Below, one piece after another: positions 1-9,833 of a stretch of 64,000 nt of DNA; position 1 is the stretch's first letter; every line of letters starts with the position of its first letter. Below the pieces are notes generated by a model. It did not search any database and was not told the DNA's origin. It worked only from the letters and a program-made list of their open reading frames with translations. The stretch lies in assembly GCF_002007605.1 (NCBI RefSeq), contig NZ_CP019799.1, forward strand, positions 3,078,001-3,142,000, in the 5' to 3' direction. The stretch is from Cellvibrio sp. PSBB023 (lineage in GTDB: Bacteria > Pseudomonadota > Gammaproteobacteria > Pseudomonadales > Cellvibrionaceae). The translations under genes were made by a program, and so were the position numbers.

Positions 1-1
1 A

Positions 2-673
2 ATTGATAAATGGGTGTTATTTGGTGGTTCCTGGGGCTCAACACTCAGCTTGGTCTATGCCCAAACCTATCCTGAGCGGGTGATGGGGCTCATTTTGCGC
101 GGGATTTTCCTCTGCCGCCGCGAGGATTTACTCTGGTTTTACCAGGAGGGCGCAAGCCGTTTATTCCCCGATTTCTGGGACGATTTTATCGCGCAAATTC
201 CCGAGGCAGAGCGCGGCGATATGATCTCCGCTTACTATCGCCAACTGATTGGCGAGAACCAGATTCAACAAATGTCTGCCGCCAAAACCTGGGCCGGCTG
301 GGAAGGGCGCACCGCCACACTCAAACCCTGCCAGGACGTAGTCGACTCCTTCACCGAACCGCACCGCGCGCTGTCGCTCGCGCGCATTGAAGCGCATTAT
401 TTCATGAATAATGCCTTTTTGGAGGACAACCAGATTCTGCGCGATGCCCATAAACTCGCCGGCATTCCCGGCATGATTGTGCATGGCCGCTACGATGTGA
501 TTTGCCCGCTGGACAACGCCTATGCGCTGCACAAAGCCTGGCCGGGTTCAGAGTTGCAAATTATCCGCGAAGCGGGCCACGCGTCACGGGAGCCGGGCAT
601 TGTGGATGCACTGATCCGCGCGACCGATGATCTCGCCAAAAAAATCCTGCAAACCAGCGATCGCCTCGCATGA
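2..673 (+). CDS. pip: Proline iminopeptidase, 3' part (5' end outside window)
   Basis: This alpha/beta-hydrolase (peptidase family S33) removes N-terminal proline from peptides in the cytoplasm. The reading frame is open from the first bases of the window, so the gene begins upstream; the GTG at 14 is internal. The visible part starts just before the nucleophile elbow GGSWGST. It also holds the acid-residue region GRYDVICP and the histidine region EAGHASREPG, so the Ser-Asp-His triad is complete. The LFPDFWDDF region and the tryptophan-rich cap also fit proline iminopeptidases rather than other hydrolases. An intrinsic terminator follows at 699-726. Roughly the first 100 residues are missing from view. 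Confidence 0.9.
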   Translation: MDKWVLFGGSWGSTLSLVYAQTYPERVMGLILRGIFLCRREDLLWFYQEGASRLFPDFWDDFIAQIPEAERGDMISAYYRQLIGENQIQQMSAAKTWAGWEGRTATLKPCQDVVDSFTEPHRALSLARIEAHYFMNNAFLEDNQILRDAHKLAGIPGMIVHGRYDVICPLDNAYALHKAWPGSELQIIREAGHASREPGIVDALIRATDDLAKKILQTSDRLA

Positions 674-698
674 TTGTGGCGCTTGCCGCTTCACCGCT

Positions 699-726
699 AA
701 CGGAGCCTCATGGCTCCGTTATTTTT
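699..726 (+). terminator. Rho-independent terminator after pip
   Basis: A 9-bp perfect stem (AACGGAGCC at 699-707 with GGCTCCGTT at 712-720) has a 4-base loop and is followed by ATTTTTAG. It lies 25 bases after the pip stop and about 57 before dtd, so dtd probably has its own promoter. Confidence 0.8.
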
Positions 727-782
727 AGTGGCTCATCCATGTTATCCAACACCGATTCACCCCAGTTACAGATGGACACTGC

Positions 783-1223
783 ATGTTAGGTTTATTGCAA
801 CGAGTCAGCACAGCATCCGTCACCGTCGACAATGCGATTGTCGGCAAGATAGATCAGGGAATATTGCTGCTGCTCGGCATTCAAAAAAATGACACGACGG
901 AAACAGCCGATAAACTTATCGATAAAATCCTCGCCTATCGCCTGTTTTCCGATGAAAACCACAAAATGAATTACAACCTGCAGCAAATCGCGGGTGGCAT
1001 TTTAGTGGTATCGCAATTTACCCTCGCGGCAGATACCAACAAAGGCCTGCGCCCCAGTTTTTCCTCGGCGGCGCCACCAGCACAGGCCAAGGAACTTTAT
1101 GATTATCTTGTCGAACAGCTGCGCCGCAAGCATCCGATTGTTGAAACAGGAATATTTGCTGCCGATATGAAAGTCGCCCTCGTTAACGATGGCCCGGTCA
1201 CTTTTATGTTAGAAATGCAGTAG
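783..1223 (+). CDS. dtd: D-aminoacyl-tRNA deacylase
   Basis: Dtd hydrolyses D-amino acids wrongly attached to tRNA (for example D-Tyr-tRNA) and so protects translation. The 146-residue product has the usual family length. The hallmark active-site segments are both present: SQFTLAAD (around residue 78) and the C-terminal NDGPVTFMLE (around residue 134), which supplies the GPVT cross-subunit motif of the dimer. The N-terminus MLGLLQRV replaces the more usual MKALIQRV. The ATG at 783 has a weak GGA seven bases upstream. rraB follows 57 bases later on the same strand. Confidence 0.95.
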   Translation: MLGLLQRVSTASVTVDNAIVGKIDQGILLLLGIQKNDTTETADKLIDKILAYRLFSDENHKMNYNLQQIAGGILVVSQFTLAADTNKGLRPSFSSAAPPAQAKELYDYLVEQLRRKHPIVETGIFAADMKVALVNDGPVTFMLEMQ

Positions 1224-1280
1224 CGCAGCATCACCCCACTCTTATTAACCACTGATTACTCACTTTTACTGGAGAAGACT

Positions 1281-1646
1281 ATGGAATTTCCTAATGATGA
1301 CGATGGCGGTCTGTTGCAAATGTTGCATGAACACGGCATCGATTTAACCGCGCCGATGGATTTGGAATTTGGCGTGCACTGCCCCGATGAAGCCACCGCT
1401 TTGCAAATAGAAACGGCACTACAAGCAGCAGGCTACAAAGCTCATGCGCTCTACGATGAAGGTGACCTGGAAGAAGGTGAAGTCATGACCGCAGAGAACG
1501 AAGAGTCATGGCCTTTCTGGGCGGTAGTGGTGTTTATTAATATGGTGCCGGAATACCATGAAATACAACGCATCCAGGCACACTTGAATGAATTAGCTGG
1601 CCCGCTCGGTGGTAAATCTGATGGTTGGGGCGCGGTGATTGAATAA
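1281..1646 (+). CDS. rraB: RraB-family regulator of ribonuclease E
   Basis: RraB proteins bind RNase E and modulate its cleavage of RNA. The 121-residue acidic protein fits the RraB domain (Pfam RraB, formerly DUF1260) in length. It ends with the family signature around DGWGAVIE, equivalent to the YDGWGTYFE end of the domain in E. coli RraB. It lacks the long acidic tail of the E. coli protein. A strong Shine-Dalgarno GGAGAAG (1271-1277) fixes the start at 1281. The gene converges on the kinase gene with only 7 bases between the stops. Family membership is clear; activity on RNase E is inferred. Confidence 0.85.
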   Translation: MEFPNDDDGGLLQMLHEHGIDLTAPMDLEFGVHCPDEATALQIETALQAAGYKAHALYDEGDLEEGEVMTAENEESWPFWAVVVFINMVPEYHEIQRIQAHLNELAGPLGGKSDGWGAVIE

Positions 1647-1653
1647 ACGCTGT

Positions 1654-4422
1654 TTAGTCATTTGCTAGCCACTGTTTAATCAGCATTTCCACTCGTTCCA
1701 AATCGTACTGGCGCAACGCCGTTGACAAGTGTTGATGGCGCTGTTTTCCCAGTTGTTCAAGCGTCAACTCCGCCATGATTCGTTTGCAACTTCCCATATC
1801 ACCACTGGCCGCTGCGGCAGCAAAATCCTGCAGCCGGGAATGAATGGGCAATAAATCCGGCGGCGGGAATTCCGTCAACGCATGTGATGATGGTGCCGCC
1901 TGATGATTGTCGCCCTCAAAACGCGCAGCCGTAAATTGACGCAATGCATTAAAAATATCATCGAAGGCATAGGGCTTGCCGATAAATTCCTGAAAGCCTT
2001 GCGCCAAATAATAAGTGCGTTCATGTTCAAGGCTGGAAGCGGAGACGGCTACAATCGGAGTGGTTTGATAATTCGGGCGTTGGCGTAACTGGCGAAACAT
2101 TTCCAACCCATTCATGCCCGGCATGCGAATGTCGGTAAAAATAATATCGAAATGGTGTGCATGACACATGGCCAAACCTTCTCGACCATCGTGAGCGGCG
2201 TAAGTATCGCAGCCAATTTGTTGCAGTAAATCCACCAAAATTTCACAGCTGGCAAAATCGTCTTCCACCACCAATGCGGTTATATGACAGTCTTCCGCCA
2301 TACGCGTCACCTGAGCACCGGTATCGCGCAGGTCTATGGCAATATTTTCACTCAACAGTGGCAGGCGCAAATGTGCGAGGGTGCCTTGGCCCAGCACGCT
2401 GGAAAGTTGCAAGCTGCCACCCATGCCCTGTGCCAAATGGCGCGATAGGGTTAGCCCCAAACCGGTACCGCCAACATCTTCGCCCGCTTGCCCTTGTTTA
2501 AACGCGGCAAATAATTCTGCCAACTCCGCTTCGGAAATTCCCGGGCCAGTATCGCCAATCACAAATTCCACTTCGCCTTGCAAATTGGCCACATACAAAC
2601 TGACACTGCCTTGCGGCGTAAATTTAATGGCGTTACCCAATAAATTTAATAATATCTGCCCGATTTTTTGGCGATCCCCTTTGACTATATAGGGGTTGGG
2701 CAAATCCACCTGGGTAATGAGTTGCAAACCTTTGGTTGCAGCGCGCTCGGCCATAATGGTTTGGATGTCGGCCACTTCCTGATGCAAATCAAAATACTCT
2801 TTGCGCAGGTTGAGCACACCGGATTCAATTTTGGAAAGATCCAATACATCGTTAATCAGCCCCAGCAATCGTTGGCTGGATACCAAAATCAATTGCAATC
2901 GTTCGCGCTGACTGCCAGTGAAATGTTCGTCGCGCATTAACAGTTGGGTGTAACCCAACACCGCATTGAGCGGCGTGCGAATTTCATGGCTCATATTGGC
3001 GAGGAAACGGCTCTTGGCGCGCGTCGCTTCCTCCGCCGCTTCTTTCGCGAATGAGAGTTGGCGCTCGGCATCTTTTTGCGCTGAAATATCGCGCCCAATA
3101 CCCAGAATGCCCACTACCTCACCCGCATCATCGTGCAGGGCAACTTTGATGGTATCGAGTAAATAGCGGTGTTCATTATTGATGGTAATCAGTTGTTCGT
3201 AACGGTGAGCCGAGTCGCTGCTGAGCGTGGCCTGATCATTTTGTTGAAAGAGCGCCGCCAATTCCGGGCTGACCAATTGCTCTTCACTTTTACCGATAAT
3301 TTCCTGCTCCGTTAATGCCAGCATCTCTGCAAATGCTTTGTTGCAACTGATGTAGACACCTTGCAAATTTTTGAACCACACCGGGTCGGGAATATTATCG
3401 AGCAGGCTGCGCAAGTGTTGTTCGCGCGCGCGCAGTGCTTGTTGCGATTCCTGTAATTGCTCCTGCGCCTGCTGCCGCTGCACCACTTCATTGAGCAACC
3501 AATCATTCGCCTTGCGCAACGCCTGAGTGTGCGAAAGCACTTCCTCTTCCAGTTTGCGTTGATTTTGGCTGAGCAAATCATCGTGCTTTTGGCGCGTGCG
3601 AATATAGGCCGACAACAAACCAATCATGGTCAGGCCAATAGCCAGTGCGGAGAATTGCAACCAACTGGGTTGATACCAGGGCCGCTCACTGAGTTTTGCC
3701 CCCAGCGTCATTTCGTGCGCGGCCTTGGCCAGTCGTTGCGCTTCCGAGTGCTCGATATAACCGAGCGCCGAGACCAGGAAAAATACCAGCCCCACACCCA
3801 CACACAGCAATAAAAACGCCTGCGCCTGGGCATTGTGTCGCACACGGGGAATGACCAGCCACGCAAAGAGTGCAGTAAAGGTGAGCATGCCAATGCTGTC
3901 ACCCATCCACCAAAAGGCCCAGGCTTTGCCCAGTTCATCATCGGGCACTAGCCCGATGTAGGAAAAGGTAGAAACACCCACCGAGGGTGCAATCAACGCG
4001 CATAGAAACACACTGACAATAAACACCAGCGTGCGCGGTAAATTGACCAACAGGTTGCGATTCAAAATCCCGTCGTTAATGCGCGCGATGATGATGGCTT
4101 GCAGCAACATGGCACCGCTGACCAGCGTACCGGCGAGAAAGGTAGTGAAGCTGATACCAAAGGCAGGGTATAGATGGATACTGAAGTTGGTTGCAAACGC
4201 GCCGATAAATAACCCCGGGGCGATACGCAACCCGAAGATCAACAAACCAAACAGCGCAAAGCCCGCAGCAGGCCAAATCAGCGACACTTGCGAGTTCAGT
4301 GAGCTCCACACCAAACCGCATTGGGCAAGCGCCAGATAACCCACAGCAAACAACAGGTTTAACACGGGCAATTTCGCCAGCAGATAGATTTTTTTACGGT
4401 CACTCATAACCACGGGCGGCAT
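1654..4422 (-). CDS. MASE1-PAS hybrid sensor histidine kinase with receiver domain
   Basis: Inner-membrane hybrid kinase of 922 residues. In order: a MASE1 multi-helix membrane sensor (residues about 15-290, with LIWPAAGFALFG and FWWMGDSIGML typical of MASE1); a coiled coil (about 280-345); a PAS domain (about 345-450); HisKA with phospho-acceptor H479 in NMSHEIRTPLN; HATPase with N box NLLGNAIKF, G1 DTGPGIS and G2 GGTGLGLTL; and a receiver domain with phospho-acceptor D764 in FTDIRMPGMNG. The last 80 residues are helical, but I find no HPt histidine. The gene lies 12 bases after the REC-GGDEF-EAL gene and is almost certainly co-transcribed with it. The start is uncertain: AGGGA directly abuts this ATG, and MSDRKK at 4407 is an alternative. 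The ligand is unknown. Confidence 0.9.
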   Translation of the reverse strand: MPPVVMSDRKKIYLLAKLPVLNLLFAVGYLALAQCGLVWSSLNSQVSLIWPAAGFALFGLLIFGLRIAPGLFIGAFATNFSIHLYPAFGISFTTFLAGTLVSGAMLLQAIIIARINDGILNRNLLVNLPRTLVFIVSVFLCALIAPSVGVSTFSYIGLVPDDELGKAWAFWWMGDSIGMLTFTALFAWLVIPRVRHNAQAQAFLLLCVGVGLVFFLVSALGYIEHSEAQRLAKAAHEMTLGAKLSERPWYQPSWLQFSALAIGLTMIGLLSAYIRTRQKHDDLLSQNQRKLEEEVLSHTQALRKANDWLLNEVVQRQQAQEQLQESQQALRAREQHLRSLLDNIPDPVWFKNLQGVYISCNKAFAEMLALTEQEIIGKSEEQLVSPELAALFQQNDQATLSSDSAHRYEQLITINNEHRYLLDTIKVALHDDAGEVVGILGIGRDISAQKDAERQLSFAKEAAEEATRAKSRFLANMSHEIRTPLNAVLGYTQLLMRDEHFTGSQRERLQLILVSSQRLLGLINDVLDLSKIESGVLNLRKEYFDLHQEVADIQTIMAERAATKGLQLITQVDLPNPYIVKGDRQKIGQILLNLLGNAIKFTPQGSVSLYVANLQGEVEFVIGDTGPGISEAELAELFAAFKQGQAGEDVGGTGLGLTLSRHLAQGMGGSLQLSSVLGQGTLAHLRLPLLSENIAIDLRDTGAQVTRMAEDCHITALVVEDDFASCEILVDLLQQIGCDTYAAHDGREGLAMCHAHHFDIIFTDIRMPGMNGLEMFRQLRQRPNYQTTPIVAVSASSLEHERTYYLAQGFQEFIGKPYAFDDIFNALRQFTAARFEGDNHQAAPSSHALTEFPPPDLLPIHSRLQDFAAAAASGDMGSCKRIMAELTLEQLGKQRHQHLSTALRQYDLERVEMLIKQWLAND

Positions 4423-4434
4423 TCCCTGCGTGAA

Positions 4435-6273
4435 TTAGGTGGTTTGCTGAACCGGGCTCAGCAGCAATTTTTGCAGCGACTGGTAATTCAGGGCTTGGGG
4501 GCGATGGTGATGGTAGCCCTGTCCCCAACGCACACCCAGCGCATACAATTTTTGGGCGACGGCCTCGGTTTCCACAAATTCGGCAATCACTTCTTTATTG
4601 AGTGAGGCCGCCATTTCCACAATTGATTTCACCATTGCATAGTGCGAGGCATCGCTGTCCATATCGCGTACAAAAATACCGTCGATTTTAATTTTGTCGA
4701 ACGCCATTTGGTGCAGATACGCGTAGGAAGCAAAGCCGCTGCCAAAATCATCCAGCGCAAAATGTGCGCCGAATTCACGCAGCTGCTGCATAAATTGACG
4801 GGCGGATTCCACATTCACAATGGCTTGGGTTTCAGTGATTTCAAAACAGAATTTTTGCGGCGGTAAATTGAATTGCTGGAAGCTATTGATAATGAATTGT
4901 GCAAACTGGGTTTCGCGAATCGAAAAGGCGGAGATATTGATCGACACCATATCGATTTGATCCAGCAAATCCGGATGCTGGGCAAACAGCGAGAGCGTGG
5001 CCTGGAGCATCCACTTGTCCAGCTCGGGAATTAAATGCAAGCGCTCGGCGGGGCCAATAAATTCACCCGGCGAAATCATGCGCTGGTGCTCCGCATCCCA
5101 CAAGCGCATTAATACTTCCAACCTATAGCGCGGCGCTTCGTCATCGCGCGTTGCGGGAAAGTATTCGATCATCTGAAAATAAGCGCGGAAGGATTGGTTG
5201 TGAATCGCATCCACCAGACGCGAAGCCCAATTGATATTTTCCTTGTGTAAATTACTGCGCTTGGCCGCTTCTTCGTAACTGAAAATACCACCGCGCGCTT
5301 CTTGTTTGGCTACAAAAATCACTTCATCGGCCGCGAGCATCACTTGATCGTAGCTCACCATGGTGCGCGTCAACGGCACAGTGGCGATGGACGCAGCCAA
5401 TTTGAATTGGCGATCCTCCCACTGGAAATTAAATTCCTGCAACTGCGCCAAAATTGATCGCGCAAGCGCATCCCCTTTGTCGCCTTCATCGCAGTAGGTA
5501 ACCACCGCAAAACGATCGCCACCAAGACGGGCAAAAAAATCATCGCGTCGTAACAAGCCGCTGATAGCATCGGCAAATTGGCGCAGCAGTTCATCGCCGG
5601 CAATGCAACCGCAGCTTTGATTGATCAAGCGAAAACGATCTATGTCGATCATTAAAAAGCTGGCGTTGATATTCTGAACCTGGATACGTGCCAGCAGTTC
5701 GGAGACAAAGGATTCAAGGGCGTTGCGGTTGTGGAGGCGGGTAACAAAATCGTGGGTGGCGAGGTAATTGAGGCGGTCTTGCATGTAGCGCCGTTCATTT
5801 ATTTCCTCGCGTAGCTGACGGTTGGCGATGGTCAGTTCGGAGGTCCGTTCGCGCACCTTGGTTTCCAGCTCGCGATTAAAGGACTTTAACTCGGCGAGCA
5901 TTGCCTGCCGCTCCAGTTGATGGCGCACTCGTGCGCGCACTTCGTCGGCATTGATGGGTTTGGTAATGTAGTCGGCACCACCTACGCGAAAGCCCTGACT
6001 GATATCGTCGGTGCGCGCGGTGACAAAAATAATGGGGATTTCGGTGGTGGTGATATCGCCTTTCAGGCGAGTGCAGACATCAAAGCCATTGATGTCGGGC
6101 ATCATGACATCGAGCAGGATCAAATCGGGCAAGCGGCGCGCGGCCAGTTCCAATGCGCGCTCACCGGAGGTGGCGACAATCAGTTGGCAATCCAAATCCT
6201 CCAGAATGCCACTGAGGACATCCAGATTCTCGGGAGTATCATCCACTAACAGAATACGCGTCGCGCTCGACAT
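4435..6273 (-). CDS. Response regulator with degenerate GGDEF and EAL domains
   Basis: A 612-residue cytoplasmic c-di-GMP regulator. The receiver domain (1-125) has D55 in LLDVMMPDING and the VTAR and KPI residues. A coiled coil (125-165) leads to a GGDEF domain in which the signature reads GGDRF (residues 251-255); the missing glutamate suggests no cyclase activity. The EAL domain begins with EVL (386-388) instead of EAL. It keeps the other residues expected of an active phosphodiesterase: N in NISAFS, EITET, LDDFGSG, DKIKIDG, IAEFVE and GQGY. It is first in an operon with the hybrid kinase, its probable phosphodonor. Net output is probably c-di-GMP breakdown or binding (inference). AAGGA lies 10 bases before the ATG. 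Confidence 0.92.
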   Translation of the reverse strand: MSSATRILLVDDTPENLDVLSGILEDLDCQLIVATSGERALELAARRLPDLILLDVMMPDINGFDVCTRLKGDITTTEIPIIFVTARTDDISQGFRVGGADYITKPINADEVRARVRHQLERQAMLAELKSFNRELETKVRERTSELTIANRQLREEINERRYMQDRLNYLATHDFVTRLHNRNALESFVSELLARIQVQNINASFLMIDIDRFRLINQSCGCIAGDELLRQFADAISGLLRRDDFFARLGGDRFAVVTYCDEGDKGDALARSILAQLQEFNFQWEDRQFKLAASIATVPLTRTMVSYDQVMLAADEVIFVAKQEARGGIFSYEEAAKRSNLHKENINWASRLVDAIHNQSFRAYFQMIEYFPATRDDEAPRYRLEVLMRLWDAEHQRMISPGEFIGPAERLHLIPELDKWMLQATLSLFAQHPDLLDQIDMVSINISAFSIRETQFAQFIINSFQQFNLPPQKFCFEITETQAIVNVESARQFMQQLREFGAHFALDDFGSGFASYAYLHQMAFDKIKIDGIFVRDMDSDASHYAMVKSIVEMAASLNKEVIAEFVETEAVAQKLYALGVRWGQGYHHHRPQALNYQSLQKLLLSPVQQTT

Positions 6274-6490
6274 AACAATGAAATCCTTCGCTATCGCTAT
6301 TGTTGATATTTGATAATAACAGAAGGAATCAGAATAGCTACGCGGTGATTATGAAGTTTTGTTTAGCATTCCAGACTTGGCGCCGAAGGATGTTATATAG
6401 GCGCGAGCCTGCGTGTGCACAGCAAATGCGTGTCTGCCATACAGGTTATACCTTGATACGAGTTAAGGCTGGGACTGGATCTGTGTGACG

Positions 6491-8137
6491 CTATTTTCTA
6501 AACCACAGCGCCAACAAACCAATCGCGATCAATGCCACACCGGCGGGCGAGAGATCCGTCGCCAGCCAATCCCGCAATACCGCAGAGCCTTGGGTATCGC
6601 GATAAAGGAAATAACCCGCCGCACCAAATGCCACTAGCGCAATCAGCTTACGGCGTCCGCGATGCTGTTGCACATTACGCCGGCTTACATCCTGTTCGAG
6701 TGCATCGAGCTTCTGGCTGATCAGCGGCAGTTGTTGCAAGCTGTTGAAAATCAAATCCGGTACTTGTGGGAATTTTTCCATCCATTCCGGTGCGTAACGT
6801 TTGAGTTCGCCCCACAGGGATTTGGGATGAAAGCGATTTTTTAACCAGCGCTCCAAAAATGGATGGGCGGTAACCCATAAATCCAGGTCCGGGTACAACT
6901 GGCGGCCAAGGCCTTCTATATTGAGCAAGGTTTTTTGTAGCAACACCAATTGCGGCTGCACTTCCATATCAAAGCGGCGCGCTGTGCGGAATAAACTGAG
7001 CAACACATTGGCAAAGGAAATTTCCTTGAGCGGTTTTTCAAAAATAGGCTCACACACGGTGCGAATTGCTGCTTCCAACTCTTCCACCCGCACAGTCTTT
7101 GGCACCCAGCCGCTTTGTACGTGCAGCTCGGCCACCAAACGATAATCGCGGCGAAACATGGCAAGCAGGTTACGCGCCAGATAATACTGATCTTCACGGG
7201 TGAGCGAGCCGACAATCGCCATATCCACCGCAATATATTGCGGAAGTTGCGGATTTTTCGTGGCGACAAAAATATTGCCGGGGTGCATGTCCGCATGGAA
7301 AAAATTGTGCTCGAACACCTGGGTGAAGAAAATCTCCACGCCGCGCTCGGCAAGTTTTTTCATGTCGGTATGTTGCGCGGCCAGGGCATTGATATCCGTC
7401 ACGGGAATACCGTAGATGCGTTCCATGACCAACACATTGCTGCGGGTGTAATCCCAATAAATTTCCGGCACATACAGCAGGGGGGAATGTAAAAAGTTGC
7501 GGCGCAATTGCGATGCATTGGCGGCCTCGCGCTGCAGATCCAGCTCATCAAAAATGGTAGTGCGGTAGTCCTCTACAATTTCCACCGGGTGCAAGCGTTT
7601 GCCATCGAGGGTATTTTTTTCCACCCAGCGGGCGACCAATAACAGCAACTCGATGTCCTGATCAATCACCCGTTCAATACCGGGGCGCACCACTTTGATC
7701 ACCACCTCGCGCCCATCCTTTAAGACCGCCGTGTGTACCTGGGCAACCGATGCAGAGGCCAAGGGGGCTTTGTCATAACTGGCAAAAATAGTATCGACAC
7801 TGGCACCGAGTGAGGTTTCTACAATGCGCTGGAATTCCTCATTGGCAAAGGGGACCACATTGTCTTGCAGGTGGTTGAGTTCGAGCACTATGTCGCTGGG
7901 CACCAAATCCGGCCGGGTCGATAACAACTGGCCAAATTTTACAAAAATCGGACCCAGATCTTCGCAGGCGCGGCGCAGGCATTCGCCGCGTGTCATTTTG
8001 GGTACTGGAAAGAACTTGAACAACGCCAGCAGCACGCGCGCGCCAAAAGGGATATTGGCGGGCAGCAATTGATCCAGACGATAACGCGCAAATACGCGCA
8101 GGATTTTTAATAAACGCAGAAAGACCATTACAAGCAC
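6491..8137 (-). CDS. ubiB: Ubiquinone biosynthesis protein kinase UbiB
   Basis: UbiB is an atypical protein-kinase-like (ADCK/ABC1) membrane protein needed for aerobic ubiquinone synthesis. It acts as an ATPase that helps hydrophobic intermediates reach the Ubi complex. The 548 residues align along the length of E. coli UbiB. The KxGQ motif is seen in [16 protein letters not shown] (around residue 65), the catalytic-loop analogue in [12 protein letters not shown], and the metal-binding D in AVDMAIVG, where UbiB proteins usually read DCGIVG. Two C-terminal transmembrane segments follow (about 500-520 and 527-545). It is last in the ubiE-ubiJ-ubiB cluster, 157 bases after ubiJ with a palindromic repeat between. 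The start is GTG at 8137 or ATG at 8128; neither has a convincing Shine-Dalgarno. Confidence 0.95.
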   Translation of the reverse strand: MLVMVFLRLLKILRVFARYRLDQLLPANIPFGARVLLALFKFFPVPKMTRGECLRRACEDLGPIFVKFGQLLSTRPDLVPSDIVLELNHLQDNVVPFANEEFQRIVETSLGASVDTIFASYDKAPLASASVAQVHTAVLKDGREVVIKVVRPGIERVIDQDIELLLLVARWVEKNTLDGKRLHPVEIVEDYRTTIFDELDLQREAANASQLRRNFLHSPLLYVPEIYWDYTRSNVLVMERIYGIPVTDINALAAQHTDMKKLAERGVEIFFTQVFEHNFFHADMHPGNIFVATKNPQLPQYIAVDMAIVGSLTREDQYYLARNLLAMFRRDYRLVAELHVQSGWVPKTVRVEELEAAIRTVCEPIFEKPLKEISFANVLLSLFRTARRFDMEVQPQLVLLQKTLLNIEGLGRQLYPDLDLWVTAHPFLERWLKNRFHPKSLWGELKRYAPEWMEKFPQVPDLIFNSLQQLPLISQKLDALEQDVSRRNVQQHRGRRKLIALVAFGAAGYFLYRDTQGSAVLRDWLATDLSPAGVALIAIGLLALWFRK

Positions 8138-8155
8138 AATTCTCTTTTTGTTCTA

Positions 8156-8300
8156 CCGTAGGTTGGGGTGAGGAACGAACCCCAACATGACTTATTCGCA
8201 CAACACGACGAATTCCTTTCGTAAAGGCGAATGGGATTGGATTTTTTAGCAATTTTTCGGCGTTACTCTGTTGGGGTTCGTTCCTCACCCCAACCTACGG
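8156..8300. repeat. REP/BIME-like palindromic element, copy 1
   Basis: Two perfect 32-base inverted arms (8156-8187 and 8269-8300) flank 81 bases. Each arm contains GGTGAGGAACGAACC and folds by itself into an 8-bp hairpin (GTTGGGGT / ACCCCAAC, 9-base loop), as REP sequences do. The spacer holds further small hairpins (ATTCGC / GCGAAT at 8194 and 8227; CCTTT / AAAGG at 8215 and 8223). The right arm covers the end of ubiJ. A second, diverged copy is at 20853-20926. No transposase is nearby; REP elements are generally thought to be moved by RAYT transposases encoded elsewhere. Confidence 0.85.
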
Positions 8301-8909
8301 TTTTCGCTCCGTAATGAGTTTTTCAACACGCGCCGCCGCGCGATCCACCGCCAAGCGCAGGTCATCTACTTGCTGGTAAAAGTCGTCCAATTCGGGCTTG
8401 GCGGGCAGGGCTTTTAATTCTTCGGTGAGGAATTCGCTGGTCAGGCGTCGGGCGCTGCTGGCACGCTCATTCACCCAGCCGACTTGGGCGCGAATCAGTT
8501 GCGCGGTTTGGTGGCCAATCAGATCACCGGTGAATTGACTGAGCATTTCCTCCCAGTCGATATCGAGGTTTTTTACCAGCCGCTGCCATTCGGCGAGCAG
8601 GCTTAAATCGCCCATCACCGTGACGCCGCTGTGTTTGAGGTTATGGATTTCGGTGCGGCTCAATTGCGCCAGCGCGAGCAGTGAACCGCTGATGCGGGTA
8701 TCGACATCGCCGTCCCAGTTACCCATCAAGCGCAACTCGTCGTCCATCGGCATGACAAATACCGTCAGCACAGGGGCAGTGATGTGCACTGCCAGTATTT
8801 TGCCTTCCAGAGGGGCAAGGCCAAGGCGCGTGGCGGGGTCATAGCGCAGCGTGGCGTTGAGCATTTTCTCGGCGCTGGCGAGTGCGGCGGTACCCAGCAT
8901 GCCGGCCAT
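8295..8909 (-). CDS. ubiJ: Ubiquinone biosynthesis accessory factor UbiJ (SCP2 domain)
   Basis: UbiJ is a lipid-binding accessory factor of the soluble Ubi complex that holds polyprenyl intermediates. The 204-residue protein has an N-terminal SCP2 sterol-carrier-like fold (about 15-115, with ISGSLLALAQL and the VTVMGDLSLLAEWQ helix). A long helical and coiled-coil C-terminus follows (about 140-200), the normal UbiJ layout. Its ATG shares one base with the ubiE stop (TGATG), so the two are translationally coupled. The last sense codon (Pro) and the TAG stop lie within the right arm of the palindromic repeat, so insertion of that repeat appears to have set the present C-terminus. Confidence 0.9.
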   Translation of the reverse strand: MAGMLGTAALASAEKMLNATLRYDPATRLGLAPLEGKILAVHITAPVLTVFVMPMDDELRLMGNWDGDVDTRISGSLLALAQLSRTEIHNLKHSGVTVMGDLSLLAEWQRLVKNLDIDWEEMLSQFTGDLIGHQTAQLIRAQVGWVNERASSARRLTSEFLTEELKALPAKPELDDFYQQVDDLRLAVDRAAARVEKLITERKP

Positions 8910-9658
8910 CAGGGTTTGATTCCCTTGTGCAACGCAACAATTCCGCCGGTCATATTGTGGAATTCGGTGCGTACAAAACCGGCATTGTCCATCATGTCTT
9001 TCAAGGTTTGCTGATCCGGGTGCATGCGGATGGATTCGGCGAGGTAGCGATAGCTTTCGGCATCGTTAGTCACCAGCTTGCCCATGAACGGCAGGACTTT
9101 AAATGAATAGGTGTCGTAAATTTTGCTGAGGATTTCACTTTGCGGCTTGGAGAACTCCAGCACCAGCAGGCGCCCACCCGGCTTAAGTACCCGCTGCATG
9201 GAGCGCAGGGCGAGGTCTTTGTCAGTCACATTGCGCAGACCAAAAGCGATAGTGATGCAATCGAAGGTGTTATCGGGAAATGGCAGGTATTGCGCGTCGC
9301 ATTGGGCGAAGTTGATATTGCCCGCAATACCGCGATCCGTCAGGCGGTCGCGGCCCACACCGAGCATTGAAGCGTTGATGTCAGCGAGGATCACCTGCCC
9401 GCTGGCGCCCACTAACTTGGCAAACTGGTAGCTTAAATCGCCGGTGCCACCGGCAATATCCAACACTTTGTGACCAGCACGCACGCCCGATGCTTCAATG
9501 GTGAAGCGCTTCCACAGCCGGTGGATGCCGCCGGACATCAGGTCGTTCATGACATCGTACTTAGCCGCGACCGAGTGGAATACCTCGGCGACGCGCTCCG
9601 CCTTTTCTTCGACGGGAACTTGTTGAAAGCCAAAGTGAGTGGTTTTTTTCTCGTTCAT
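8909..9658 (-). CDS. ubiE: Ubiquinone/menaquinone C-methyltransferase UbiE
   Basis: UbiE is the SAM-dependent C-methyltransferase of ubiquinone (and, where present, menaquinone) synthesis. The protein is collinear with E. coli UbiE. It shows THFGFQ near the N-terminus, [19 protein letters not shown], the SAM-binding motif [30 protein letters not shown], and [17 protein letters not shown] chose the ATG at 9658 (249 residues) over the in-frame TTG at 9670, because GGAA at 9665-9668 lies about 6 bases before the ATG and the resulting N-terminus matches the family. It is first in the ubiE-ubiJ-ubiB cluster and diverges from the phospholipase-like gene across about 175 bases. Confidence 0.97.
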   Translation of the reverse strand: MNEKKTTHFGFQQVPVEEKAERVAEVFHSVAAKYDVMNDLMSGGIHRLWKRFTIEASGVRAGHKVLDIAGGTGDLSYQFAKLVGASGQVILADINASMLGVGRDRLTDRGIAGNINFAQCDAQYLPFPDNTFDCITIAFGLRNVTDKDLALRSMQRVLKPGGRLLVLEFSKPQSEILSKIYDTYSFKVLPFMGKLVTNDAESYRYLAESIRMHPDQQTLKDMMDNAGFVRTEFHNMTGGIVALHKGIKP

Positions 9659-9833
9659 AGCGGGTTCCAAAACGGTCGCCCCAGCGGGCGGGATGGCTGC
9701 ATTGTACTGGCATTAAGCGCGGTGGGCGAGGCCATATCGCGCGGGAAAAAAGTGATAGTGTTTCTGTCATCCCTGCGTAAAATTGCCCCCTGCATCCATT
9801 CTGCAACGATTTACCAGAAGCAAGGATTACCCC

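Noticed and set aside
6300..6488. 62-codon frame between the signalling operon and ubiB
   Set aside because: No Shine-Dalgarno, low-complexity product rich in Arg and Cys; the 217-base gap shows nothing else I can support.
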